19,158 bases of DNA from Bacteroidales bacterium (lineage in GTDB: Bacteria; Bacteroidota; Bacteroidia; Bacteroidales; Muribaculaceae). Below are positions 5,342 to 12,311 of the stretch, piece after piece. The first letter of the stretch is position 1; every line of letters starts with the position of its first letter. The stretch lies in the NCBI GenBank assembly GCA_900769345.1, contig CAAGGJ010000149.1:1-19158 (forward strand), read 5' to 3'. The notes below the pieces were generated by a model. The model saw only the letters and a list, made by a program, of their open reading frames with translations. It was not told the origin of the DNA and ran no database searches. The translations under genes were made by a program, and so were the position numbers.

Positions 5342-6637
5342 ATGAAAAAAATAATAATAATCTTGCTGGTGGCAATGATGTCACCGATGATGCAGGCACT
5401 AAGCAATAAAGAGCTTGCCGACGAGATAATGAGAGATGCCACACTTAGTCAAGTGCGCGAAATGGCGAGCGAAGTTCTCAAGCAAGGCTTTAATGCCGGT
5501 AGCGGGTATTCGCAAGTGTGGGCGCGTGATATGAATACATTTATCGAGACCGCCATCCGGCTCTGCAATCCACAAGATATACGTGAAGCCATATTGCTGT
5601 TTTTTCGTCTGCAGCAGCCCAATGGTGAGATGATAGACGGCTATGTGTTGAAGCCCGATTTTACATGGTATGACAGTGAGCCCTACTATAGTGATGCCGC
5701 ACCCGAGCACGTGGCGTTTAAGAACACGGTAGAGACCGACCAAGAGAGTTCGCTGATGCAGATAGTGGCAAAATATGTGCGTGCCACCGGCGATAGCAGC
5801 ATACTAAGAGAAGATGTGGCAGGCAAGAGTGTGCTCGAGCGCATAGATGTGATGATAGACTATCTGCTGCGCGAGCGATATAGCAGCAAATATGGCTTGA
5901 TATATGGCGCGATGACCGCCGATTGGGGCGATGTGCAGCAGGGCGACGGCTTTGCGTGCGATATGAATGAAAGATCCACGCCCGCTATCGATGTATATGA
6001 CAATGCTATGCTTATCATAGCACTTCGCGAACTCGAAATGGTGGTTGATGACAAGCAATATACCAAACGGTGGAGCAAACTGCGCAAAGATCTTGCCAAG
6101 AATGTTCGACGCTATCTGTGGGATGCAAAGCGACAGAAATTTGTGCCCCATATCTATCTCGACAAGTCGCCCATACCTGCCGACTTTGATGAAAGTGCGG
6201 TGCACTATCATGGAGGCACGGCTGTGGCTATAGAGGCAGGCTTGTTGAGCAAGAAAGAGATAAAGGCAGTGAATGTGCAGATGCTCGAGAATGTAAAATT
6301 GAGTGGAATGCCCAGCATAGGACTGACGTTGTATCCACCGTATCCCAAGGGATTTTTCGGGGGCGGCATGAGTGAAGCCTATGTGTATCAGAATGGTGGA
6401 GACTGGACCTGGTTTGGTGCTCGCATGATACAGCAATTGGTGGCAAATGGTATGGTAGAAGCAGCCTACGACGAATTGCGCCCGATGGTGGACCGAGTGA
6501 TAAAGAATAAAGGATTCTACGAATGGTATGGCAAAGGCAACGTGCCAAGTGGTTCGGGGCACTTTAAAGGCTCGGCAGGCACTCTTGCCAAAGCGATAGA
6601 TATGCTACGTGCTTGGGCGGAGCAGAATAAAGAGTGA
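5342..6637 (+). CDS. Six-hairpin glycosidase-like protein, secreted paralogue
   Basis: A 431-residue protein with a Sec-type signal peptide (about 1-19, MKKIIIILLV to MMQA) and no lipobox Cys, so probably soluble in the periplasm, unlike its lipoprotein paralogue at 3781-5091. The same motif order appears: W60-A-R62-D63, E131-T-D133-Q-E, TADWGDVQ (D194 and D197), DVYDNAM (217-223), HYHGGT (288-293), N351-G-G-D354-WTWFGARM, and GFYEWY (E394). All candidate acidic residues are retained in both copies, so both are likely active. The 197-215 region, just after the DWGDV motif, differs most and may shape substrate choice. It is transcribed alone, divergent from its paralogue, and ends 39 bp before the convergent regulator gene. 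Likely a glycoside hydrolase; the sugar is unknown, with mannose suggested only by the nearby isomerase. Confidence 0.8.
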   Translation: MKKIIIILLVAMMSPMMQALSNKELADEIMRDATLSQVREMASEVLKQGFNAGSGYSQVWARDMNTFIETAIRLCNPQDIREAILLFFRLQQPNGEMIDGYVLKPDFTWYDSEPYYSDAAPEHVAFKNTVETDQESSLMQIVAKYVRATGDSSILREDVAGKSVLERIDVMIDYLLRERYSSKYGLIYGAMTADWGDVQQGDGFACDMNERSTPAIDVYDNAMLIIALRELEMVVDDKQYTKRWSKLRKDLAKNVRRYLWDAKRQKFVPHIYLDKSPIPADFDESAVHYHGGTAVAIEAGLLSKKEIKAVNVQMLENVKLSGMPSIGLTLYPPYPKGFFGGGMSEAYVYQNGGDWTWFGARMIQQLVANGMVEAAYDELRPMVDRVIKNKGFYEWYGKGNVPSGSGHFKGSAGTLAKAIDMLRAWAEQNKE

Positions 6638-6676
6638 AAAAGAGGTCAGCCGGCCAGCGATGCTACCGCCCGATAA

Positions 6677-7591
6677 TTATTCATCGGAGTCGTTGATATT
6701 GTTGTTGGGGGCCTCGCGATGGCGATATTCGGAGGGCGACATACCCATCACCTTGGTGAAAATGCGGGTAAAGTAAGCCGGTTCGTTAAATCCCACCATA
6801 TCGGCAATTTCGAAGAATCGCAGTTGCGACAGTTCCACATATTGGCAAGCGCGGCGCACTTTGAGCTGAATGTAGTAGTTGATAGGCGAATATCCGGTTT
6901 CCTTCTGGAAAAGAGCCGAGAAATGCGAAGGCGAATATTTGAAGTGCTTGGCGATGTCCTGAAGAGAGAGATTGCGCGAGACGTTCTCATCCATATAGTG
7001 AATAACTTGAGCTGCGAACGATTGATCGGTTTGCCCCGACTTGTAGTGCCTAAATGCCTCGAGGTGAACAAACGAAGATAGCAAGTGATAGAGCGTGAGC
7101 GAAGCGTGCACCATATATTCTTGAGTGTATGCCATGGAGAAGCTGGCATAAATTTCGTTGAAAACGTCTATTCTGTCTTGCAGGCGAGAAGTTTTACCCG
7201 GGATAATGTTGCGGGCAGTGATAGGATATTGCACAAATTGGCGAGACAAACTACCTTCGAAGTGCAGCCAATAGATAGTCCAAGGGTCTTTTTCGTCGGC
7301 CCAGAAACGGTAAGGCATATTGTCGGGCAGAATGATGTATTGGTCGGCTTCTAAAGAATGTTCCTCGCCGCCGTTAATGCAATAATGACCGCGTCCGGCT
7401 ACGCAATAAATAAGCATGCAATAGTCGGTGCCGTTGTCTTTCTGCACATAGTGATATTTCACTTTGGGGAAATACCCCATTTTGCGAATATATAGAGGTG
7501 CTATAAGCGCGTTCTCGCGATAGCGTTGAAGTATGTCTTCGGGAATCGAAAGCATTCGTTCGCCTTTGAATCCCTCTTTGATTTTAGCCAT
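6677..7591 (-). CDS. AraC-family transcriptional regulator with N-terminal cupin sensor
   Basis: A 304-residue DNA-binding regulator. Residues about 44-115 form an AraC-type cupin, with the usual GRGHYCINGGEEHSLEAD and YIILPDNMPYRFWAD segments and WTIYWLHFEG, which normally bind a sugar or other effector. The C-terminal 195-295 region holds two helix-turn-helix units: LSLQDIAKHFKYSPSHFSALFQ and RFFEIADMVGFNEPAYFTRIFTK, closing with GMSPSEYR. An upstream ATG at 7615 is in frame, but it overlaps the -7 box at 7613-7620 and would precede the transcription start, so I begin at 7591 (MAKIKEG). It is divergent from the isomerase/permease operon, 125 bp away, and is the natural candidate regulator of that operon and of the glycosidase-like genes. 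The effector is probably a sugar released by the pathway (inference). Confidence 0.9.
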   Translation of the reverse strand: MAKIKEGFKGERMLSIPEDILQRYRENALIAPLYIRKMGYFPKVKYHYVQKDNGTDYCMLIYCVAGRGHYCINGGEEHSLEADQYIILPDNMPYRFWADEKDPWTIYWLHFEGSLSRQFVQYPITARNIIPGKTSRLQDRIDVFNEIYASFSMAYTQEYMVHASLTLYHLLSSFVHLEAFRHYKSGQTDQSFAAQVIHYMDENVSRNLSLQDIAKHFKYSPSHFSALFQKETGYSPINYYIQLKVRRACQYVELSQLRFFEIADMVGFNEPAYFTRIFTKVMGMSPSEYRHREAPNNNINDSDE

Positions 7592-7612
7592 AAGGTAAAT
7601 GTTTAGATTTAG

Positions 7613-7620
7613 CAAAAATA
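7613..7620 (-). promoter_or_regulatory. -7 box of the AraC-family gene
   Basis: The minus-strand reading of 7620-7613 is TATTTTTG, an exact TAnnTTTG match. Transcription would start near 7607, giving a leader of about 16 bases before the ATG at 7591. This placement decides the start codon. Confidence 0.6.
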
Positions 7621-7666
7621 GTAAAAATCGTAAGAAAATGCAAGCGGATTATAAAATAATGCGCAT

Positions 7667-7677
7667 TCACGCAGTGA
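7667..7677. promoter_or_regulatory. Small palindrome between divergent regulator and isomerase promoters
   Basis: TCAC-GCA-GTGA is a 4-3-4 inverted repeat located 8 bp upstream of the isomerase -7 box, roughly where a -33 box would be. It may be an operator. It is short, so chance is possible. Confidence 0.25.
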
Positions 7678-7685
7678 TTTTATAG

Positions 7686-7693
7686 TAACTTTG
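7686..7693 (+). promoter_or_regulatory. -7 box of the isomerase/permease operon
   Basis: TAACTTTG matches TAnnTTTG exactly and lies 23 bases before the ATG at 7717, leaving a leader of about 17-20 bases that is A-rich and has no Shine-Dalgarno sequence. No TTG box is seen at 20 bp upstream, consistent with dependence on an activator. Confidence 0.6.
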
Positions 7694-7716
7694 CTCTTAC
7701 AAAACAAATAACAGCA

Positions 7717-9450
7717 ATGCGAAAAAGTAATTATGACAAATATCCGGCTACGCAAGTAGAAGGCACTATGTTAAGAGGCATGGAAGCCATATCGGCACAG
7801 ATAAAGAGCGACTGTGCGGATGGAGTGTGCGTGGTGGAATGTTATCAAGGTGTAAAGCGAGCAGAGATAGAGTCGCTGGTAAAACTGCTTAAGCCAAAGA
7901 TAATTATCGACGCTGATGAATTGTATAAAACGGAGGCGGAGATAAGAGAAATGACTCAGCCGTGGGTTACCGACGACCGCATATTCGGTCACCGCGCGCC
8001 ATTTACCTATGCCGACTTTTTCGATGTTGCCAAAGTGGAAGAAGCCCGCAAGCAGATATCACAAGCCGGCGGCAGAGTGGTGATATATGGCCATGGAGCC
8101 TATTATGTGGCAGAGCGCGCCGATGTGCTCGTGTATGCCGATATGGCAAGATGGGAAAATCAGCTTAGAGCCCGTCGGCATGAGATACATGGTCTGGGTG
8201 TGAACAATAGCGAAGAAGAACCGAGCCGTCAATACAAGCGAGGATATTTTGTGGATTGGATAGTGTGCGATCATCTGAAGAAGCAAATATTGCCGATAGC
8301 AGACTATTGGCTCGACACACATATCGAAGGCAATCCGAAGATGATAAGCGGTGACGTGATGCGCGAAGGATTGCGATTGACAGTGCACAAGCCATTTCGC
8401 GTGGTGCCATTTTTTGACCCGGCGCCATGGGGAGGGCAATGGATGAAGAGTGTGTGCGGACTTGATGCCACGATGCCTAACTACGGTTGGTGCTTCGACT
8501 GCGTGCCCGAAGAAAATAGTTTGTATCTTGAGGTGGATGGAACCCTCTTTGAGATGCCATCGATGAATGTGGTATATTATCAGACCCGCGAATTGCTCGG
8601 TGCAGCCGTGGAATCGCGATTTGGAGAGGATTTTCCGATACGATTTGACTTCCTCGATACTATTCAGGGCGGCAATTTGAGCCTGCAAGTACACCCCACC
8701 ACACAGTATATACGCGATACATTCGGCATATACTATACACAAGATGAGAGTTACTATTTGCTCGATGCCGAAGAAGATGCCCATGTGTATCTCGGTTTGA
8801 AGAGCGGAGTGAACGGGGAAGAAATGATAGCCGCACTCAACGAAGCGCAGAACACCGGTGGGATGTTTGATGTGGAACGCTACGTAAATAAGTGGGAGGC
8901 CAAGAAGCACGATCACTTTTTGATACCCAATGGCACGATACACTGCTCGGGCGCAGGTGCAATGGTGCTGGAAATAAGCGCTACGCCAAGCATTTTTACA
9001 TTTAAGCTCTACGATTGGGGCAGAATGGGACTTGATGGTCGTCCTCGCCCCATCAATATAGGACATGGCAGCCATGTGATACAGTGGGAACGCCAAACAG
9101 AGTTGATAAAGCGTGATTTTGTGAATGCTGTTAGCACAGTGGCAAGCGGCGAAGGCTGGAGCGAAGAACGCACCGGACTACACGAAAACGAATTCCTTGA
9201 GACACGACGCCACTGGTTCAGCGTGCCCGTGCGACACGAAGGAGGTCATGGTGTGAACGTGCTCAATCTGATAGAAGGCGAGGAAGCAGTGGTGGAAAGC
9301 CCTGACGGACTCTTTGAACCCTTTGTGGTGCATTATGCAGAGACCTTTATAGTGCCGGCATCGGTAGGCGACTATATTATTCGTCCTTACGGCAAGAGCG
9401 AAGGCAAGCGTTGCGGCACCATCAAGGCATATGTGAGATTTAAAGAATAG
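7717..9450 (+). CDS. manA: Class I mannose-6-phosphate isomerase with N-terminal kinase-like extension
   Basis: A 577-residue cytoplasmic enzyme that should interconvert mannose-6-phosphate and fructose-6-phosphate. The C-terminal part, from about 225, is the type I isomerase cupin: zinc ligands are Q324 and H326 in GGNLSLQVHP, E344 in QDESYYLL, and H409 in LIPNGTIHCSG, followed by LEIS and YDWGR. Simple ManA proteins have about 320-390 residues, so the first 220 or so are extra. That part resembles a P-loop nucleoside-kinase fold (strand GVCVVECYQG at 36-45, IIIDADELY at 62-70, RVVIYGHGAYY at 120-130, then VLVYADMARWENQLRARR), but the GxxxxGK[ST] loop is replaced by YQGVKRAE, so it is probably inactive in ATP binding. 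Similar long versions are common in Bacteroidales. It is first in an operon with the MFS permease 34 bp downstream and opposite the AraC regulator. The isomerase call is firm; the sugar specificity is assumed. Confidence 0.9.
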   Translation: MRKSNYDKYPATQVEGTMLRGMEAISAQIKSDCADGVCVVECYQGVKRAEIESLVKLLKPKIIIDADELYKTEAEIREMTQPWVTDDRIFGHRAPFTYADFFDVAKVEEARKQISQAGGRVVIYGHGAYYVAERADVLVYADMARWENQLRARRHEIHGLGVNNSEEEPSRQYKRGYFVDWIVCDHLKKQILPIADYWLDTHIEGNPKMISGDVMREGLRLTVHKPFRVVPFFDPAPWGGQWMKSVCGLDATMPNYGWCFDCVPEENSLYLEVDGTLFEMPSMNVVYYQTRELLGAAVESRFGEDFPIRFDFLDTIQGGNLSLQVHPTTQYIRDTFGIYYTQDESYYLLDAEEDAHVYLGLKSGVNGEEMIAALNEAQNTGGMFDVERYVNKWEAKKHDHFLIPNGTIHCSGAGAMVLEISATPSIFTFKLYDWGRMGLDGRPRPINIGHGSHVIQWERQTELIKRDFVNAVSTVASGEGWSEERTGLHENEFLETRRHWFSVPVRHEGGHGVNVLNLIEGEEAVVESPDGLFEPFVVHYAETFIVPASVGDYIIRPYGKSEGKRCGTIKAYVRFKE

Positions 9451-9484
9451 AATTAACATAGAAGAATAGAAAAAACTAAAAACG

Positions 9485-10624
9485 ATGGCAAATATACGCA
9501 CGGCAATACCCGCCATACTGCTCGGATTCTTTGTGATGGGCTTTGTGGATGTGGTGGGCATCAGCACCAGTTATGTGAAGGCCGATTTCGACCTTCCCGA
9601 TGCGTTGGCAAGTATGCTGCCTATGGCGGTGTTCTTGTGGTTCTTTGTGTTCTCGATACCTACAGGCCTGCTGATGAACAAGTGGGGCAAGAAGCAAGTA
9701 GTGTCGGCCTCGATGGCAGTGACAGCCGTGGCTATGGTGGTGCCGATGGTGACATATAGTTTCGCAACGATGATGGTGTCGTTTGCCATGCTTGGCATAG
9801 GTAACACCATGCTACAGGTGTCGCTCAATCCGCTTGCTGCGAGCACTGTGCGACAAGAGATGCAAGCGAGCATACTCACATGGGGGCAGTTTATTAAAGC
9901 CATATCATCGTTTTTAGGTCCTATACTTGCCGGAGCTGCGGCTTTCTACACCGGAGAGTGGCGTATGATATTTGCCATATATGCAGTGATGACTTTGATA
10001 TCGCTGGTGTATGTGTGGTTTTCGACCAAAGGCGATAAAGAGCCGGTAGCGGCAGCCGGGTTCGGTAGCACGCTAAAGTTGTTTGGTGATGCCTATATAG
10101 TGCGCCTCTTTGTGGGCATACTTGTGATAGTGGGCATAGATGTGGGCTTGAATACGGTGATACCCAAGTTGCTTGTCGAAAAGACCGGCATAGAGTTGAG
10201 TCAGGCAGGTCTGGGCACCAGTCTATACTTCGTGGCCCGCACTGCAGGTGCCTTTGTGGGCGCCATAGCATTAGCCAAATGCAATGCTCAGCACATAATG
10301 CGAGTGACAATGGTAGTGGCAATAGCAGCGATGGTGGTGCTAATGACCGTCGGCGAGCAATGGGTGCTTTGGGCCGCAATAGCCGTGGCGGGAATGATGT
10401 ATGCCAATGTGTTCAGCATCATTTTTGCTTATGCCCTGCAACACCGACCCGAGCAGACCAATCAGGTGTCGTCGCTTATGATTATGGGCGTGTCGGGTGG
10501 AGCATTGTTTGCACCGATAATGGGATTAATAGCCGATAATAGTACACAAGCAATTAGTCTGTGTGTAGTTCTATTGGGAACAATGTATCTTTTGTTGTTT
10601 ATCTCTAATAAGAGAAAAGTTTAA
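9485..10624 (+). CDS. FucP-like MFS sugar permease
   Basis: A 379-residue, very hydrophobic inner-membrane protein with about 12 predicted transmembrane helices split by a central loop near residues 183-195 (TKGDKEPVAAAG). The conserved MFS loop after helix 2 appears as GLLMNKWGKKQ (about 59-69). The segment LGIGNTMLQVSLNPLAAS recalls the GxGxxxxxxxxNPxxA motif of the fucose/glucose/galactose:H+ symporter group, so a proton-coupled monosaccharide importer is most likely. It follows the isomerase gene by 34 bp and should share its promoter, which points to mannose or a related sugar as substrate (inference). It ends before a hairpin at 10699-10748. A drug-efflux role is less likely given the operon. 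Confidence 0.87.
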   Translation: MANIRTAIPAILLGFFVMGFVDVVGISTSYVKADFDLPDALASMLPMAVFLWFFVFSIPTGLLMNKWGKKQVVSASMAVTAVAMVVPMVTYSFATMMVSFAMLGIGNTMLQVSLNPLAASTVRQEMQASILTWGQFIKAISSFLGPILAGAAAFYTGEWRMIFAIYAVMTLISLVYVWFSTKGDKEPVAAAGFGSTLKLFGDAYIVRLFVGILVIVGIDVGLNTVIPKLLVEKTGIELSQAGLGTSLYFVARTAGAFVGAIALAKCNAQHIMRVTMVVAIAAMVVLMTVGEQWVLWAAIAVAGMMYANVFSIIFAYALQHRPEQTNQVSSLMIMGVSGGALFAPIMGLIADNSTQAISLCVVLLGTMYLLLFISNKRKV

Positions 10625-10698
10625 ATATTATTATGCTGTTCAATAACCAATATGGTCTAATGCCTGTTTAAGATGTAAAATCGAATCTGTAAGAAAGC

Positions 10699-10748
10699 AA
10701 TGTGGGTGTGCCGTGAAACTTGTGAAAGCCGTATGACACACCCACATT
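10699..10748. terminator. Hairpin between convergent genes, probable bidirectional terminator
   Basis: The 12-base arms AATGTGGGTGTG (10699-10710) and CACACCCACATT (10737-10748) pair perfectly around a 26-base loop. The plus strand continues with TCGTATTTATTT and the minus strand with a GCTTTCTTAC stretch, both T-rich but broken. It lies between the permease stop at 10624 and the polyferredoxin stop at 10791. Confidence 0.65.
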
Positions 10749-10790
10749 CGTATTTATTTAAGAATGATGAAGCAAATAGAATCTACTTGT

Positions 10791-12293
10791 TTACACATCT
10801 TGATGCTTGGAGTTGCCCTCTACATAGATAGCGCTGAAGGGGCGAGCAGGGCAGACATATTCGCAAGCGCCGCAGCCTATGCAGCGAGCAGCGTCGACTA
10901 CAGGGAATAGAGGCGATTGAGGATCGTTTTCGTCCTTAGGCATCATCTTGATTGCACCGTTAGGGCAGTGACGAGCACAGTTGCCACATTTCACGCCTTG
11001 CGAATTGACGATGCAGTTTTCGGGCACCCAAACAGCATGACCAATCTGAATGGCGGTTTTTTGAGCCAAATCGATGGGGCGAATAGCGCCTGTGGGGCAG
11101 ACTTGCGAGCAACGGTTGCACTCAGGGCGGCAATAACCGCGTTCGTAGCTCATTTCGGGCTGCATAAGGCGGTCGAGGCTCGACGACGGGCGCAGTACAC
11201 CGTTAGGGCATGCGCTGATGCACAATTGGCAAGCTGTGCAGTGTTTCTCGATATGTCGATGAGCTCGCGAACCCGGAGGCGTGATGTGATTGGCGCGGGT
11301 AGGCACCTTCTTCTCAGTGATAGTGGCGAGGCCACCATCTACCTTGCTTTCTTGAGCCTTAATAGCCGAGCCTAAAGCGAATAGCGAGGCCAGAGTGAGG
11401 AACTTGCGGCGGCTATCATCGTTATTGGCAGAGTTATCGGCCTCGTGACATTGTTGCGTAGGCTTGGATCCGAATCTGCTGCGATAGGAAATGGCTTTTT
11501 GCGAGCAGTTTTCAACGCAGTCCATGCAAGCCACGCAGCGCGAATAGTCGATTTTGTGGTTTTTGGCATCGATGCATGACGCTTTGCATTTGCGAGAGCA
11601 AAGCGTGCACCCATTGCATTTGTTGAGGTCGATCTGCGGGCGGAAAATAGCGAATCGCGACACTAAACCGAGTAAAGTACCCACGGGGCAAACGGTGTTG
11701 CAGTAGGTGCGGCCGTTGCGCCAAGCGAGCACGGCAATTACCACGAGAGTTATGACGGCCACAGCGAGCGAAATGCTGCTTTTGATCCAAGTGTCGACAT
11801 GGTAGAATGCATAGCTATTGTAGTGCTCCGCCACTGAAGCCAGATAATTGTTGATGCCTATGTAGATGGGCTGCAGAATATTGGAGGCAATGCGTCCGAA
11901 AGCGCTGTAAGGAGCAATGAGCGAAGCTACATAGGAGAAATTTGCCACCATAAGCACCACAAAAATGGCGAGGAAAGCATAACGAAGGATAGACTTGGCA
12001 GGAGAGAAAGCGAAACGAGTGCGAGCTTTCTTTTTTCGGTTATGCAAGCCCGAAATCACGTCTTGCAGCACCCCCATAGGGCAGATAACCGAGCAGTAGA
12101 CTCTGCCGAAGAGCAGCGTGAGCAGCACGAGAGCTACCACCACCCCTACATTAAGAGCCAATATGGCAGGCAAGAACTGAATCTTGGTCATCCAGCCGAG
12201 ATAGGCATGAATAGTGCCGGTGAAATCGAGAAAACAAAGCGTAATGGCAATAAAAAATATTGCAGCGAGAGCTATTCTGATTTTTCTTAACAT
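10791..12293 (-). CDS. NapH/NapG-like membrane polyferredoxin with an internal twin-arginine motif
   Basis: A 500-residue iron-sulfur membrane protein. The first half is NapH-like: transmembrane helices at about 5-25, 43-63, 104-126 and 172-191, two CxxxCP sites (C67/C71 and C198/C202), and two 4Fe-4S sites at C226-C229-C232-C236 and C253-C256-C259-C263. Residues 295-313 read RRKFLTLASLFALGSAIKA, a twin-arginine-like signal placed inside the protein. The second half is NapG-like, with four more clusters at 352-362, 388-399, 427/436-443 and 471-481. So six clusters in total: two predicted near the cytoplasmic face and four possibly on the other side. It probably passes electrons from the quinol pool. 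It follows the aldo/keto reductase gene by 18 bp on the same strand, so both form one operon and likely one electron-transfer unit. The electron acceptor is unknown. Confidence 0.85.
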   Translation of the reverse strand: MLRKIRIALAAIFFIAITLCFLDFTGTIHAYLGWMTKIQFLPAILALNVGVVVALVLLTLLFGRVYCSVICPMGVLQDVISGLHNRKKKARTRFAFSPAKSILRYAFLAIFVVLMVANFSYVASLIAPYSAFGRIASNILQPIYIGINNYLASVAEHYNSYAFYHVDTWIKSSISLAVAVITLVVIAVLAWRNGRTYCNTVCPVGTLLGLVSRFAIFRPQIDLNKCNGCTLCSRKCKASCIDAKNHKIDYSRCVACMDCVENCSQKAISYRSRFGSKPTQQCHEADNSANNDDSRRKFLTLASLFALGSAIKAQESKVDGGLATITEKKVPTRANHITPPGSRAHRHIEKHCTACQLCISACPNGVLRPSSSLDRLMQPEMSYERGYCRPECNRCSQVCPTGAIRPIDLAQKTAIQIGHAVWVPENCIVNSQGVKCGNCARHCPNGAIKMMPKDENDPQSPLFPVVDAARCIGCGACEYVCPARPFSAIYVEGNSKHQDV

Positions 12294-12311
12294 AATATAG
12301 CGGATGTATGG

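Noticed and set aside
5804..6562. 252-residue minus-strand frame opposite the secreted glycosidase-like gene
   Set aside because: Its composition is that of an antisense shadow, while the plus-strand motifs are conserved in a paralogue.
3781..6637. Assignment of the six-hairpin proteins to GH125 (alpha-1,6-mannosidase)
   Set aside because: Only the short WxRD motif resembles GH125; the remaining GH125 landmarks I know are missing, so the mannose link would rest on context alone.
6638..6676. Terminator in the 39-bp gap between the secreted glycosidase-like gene and the AraC gene
   Set aside because: GGT-c-AGC and GCT-ACC arms can pair, but the stem is bulged and weak and no T-run follows on either strand.
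8059..9096. 345-residue open frame on the minus strand opposite the isomerase gene
   Set aside because: It is rich in His, Ile, Tyr and Cys with no domain pattern, has no promoter or start context, and is the mirror of a well-supported gene.
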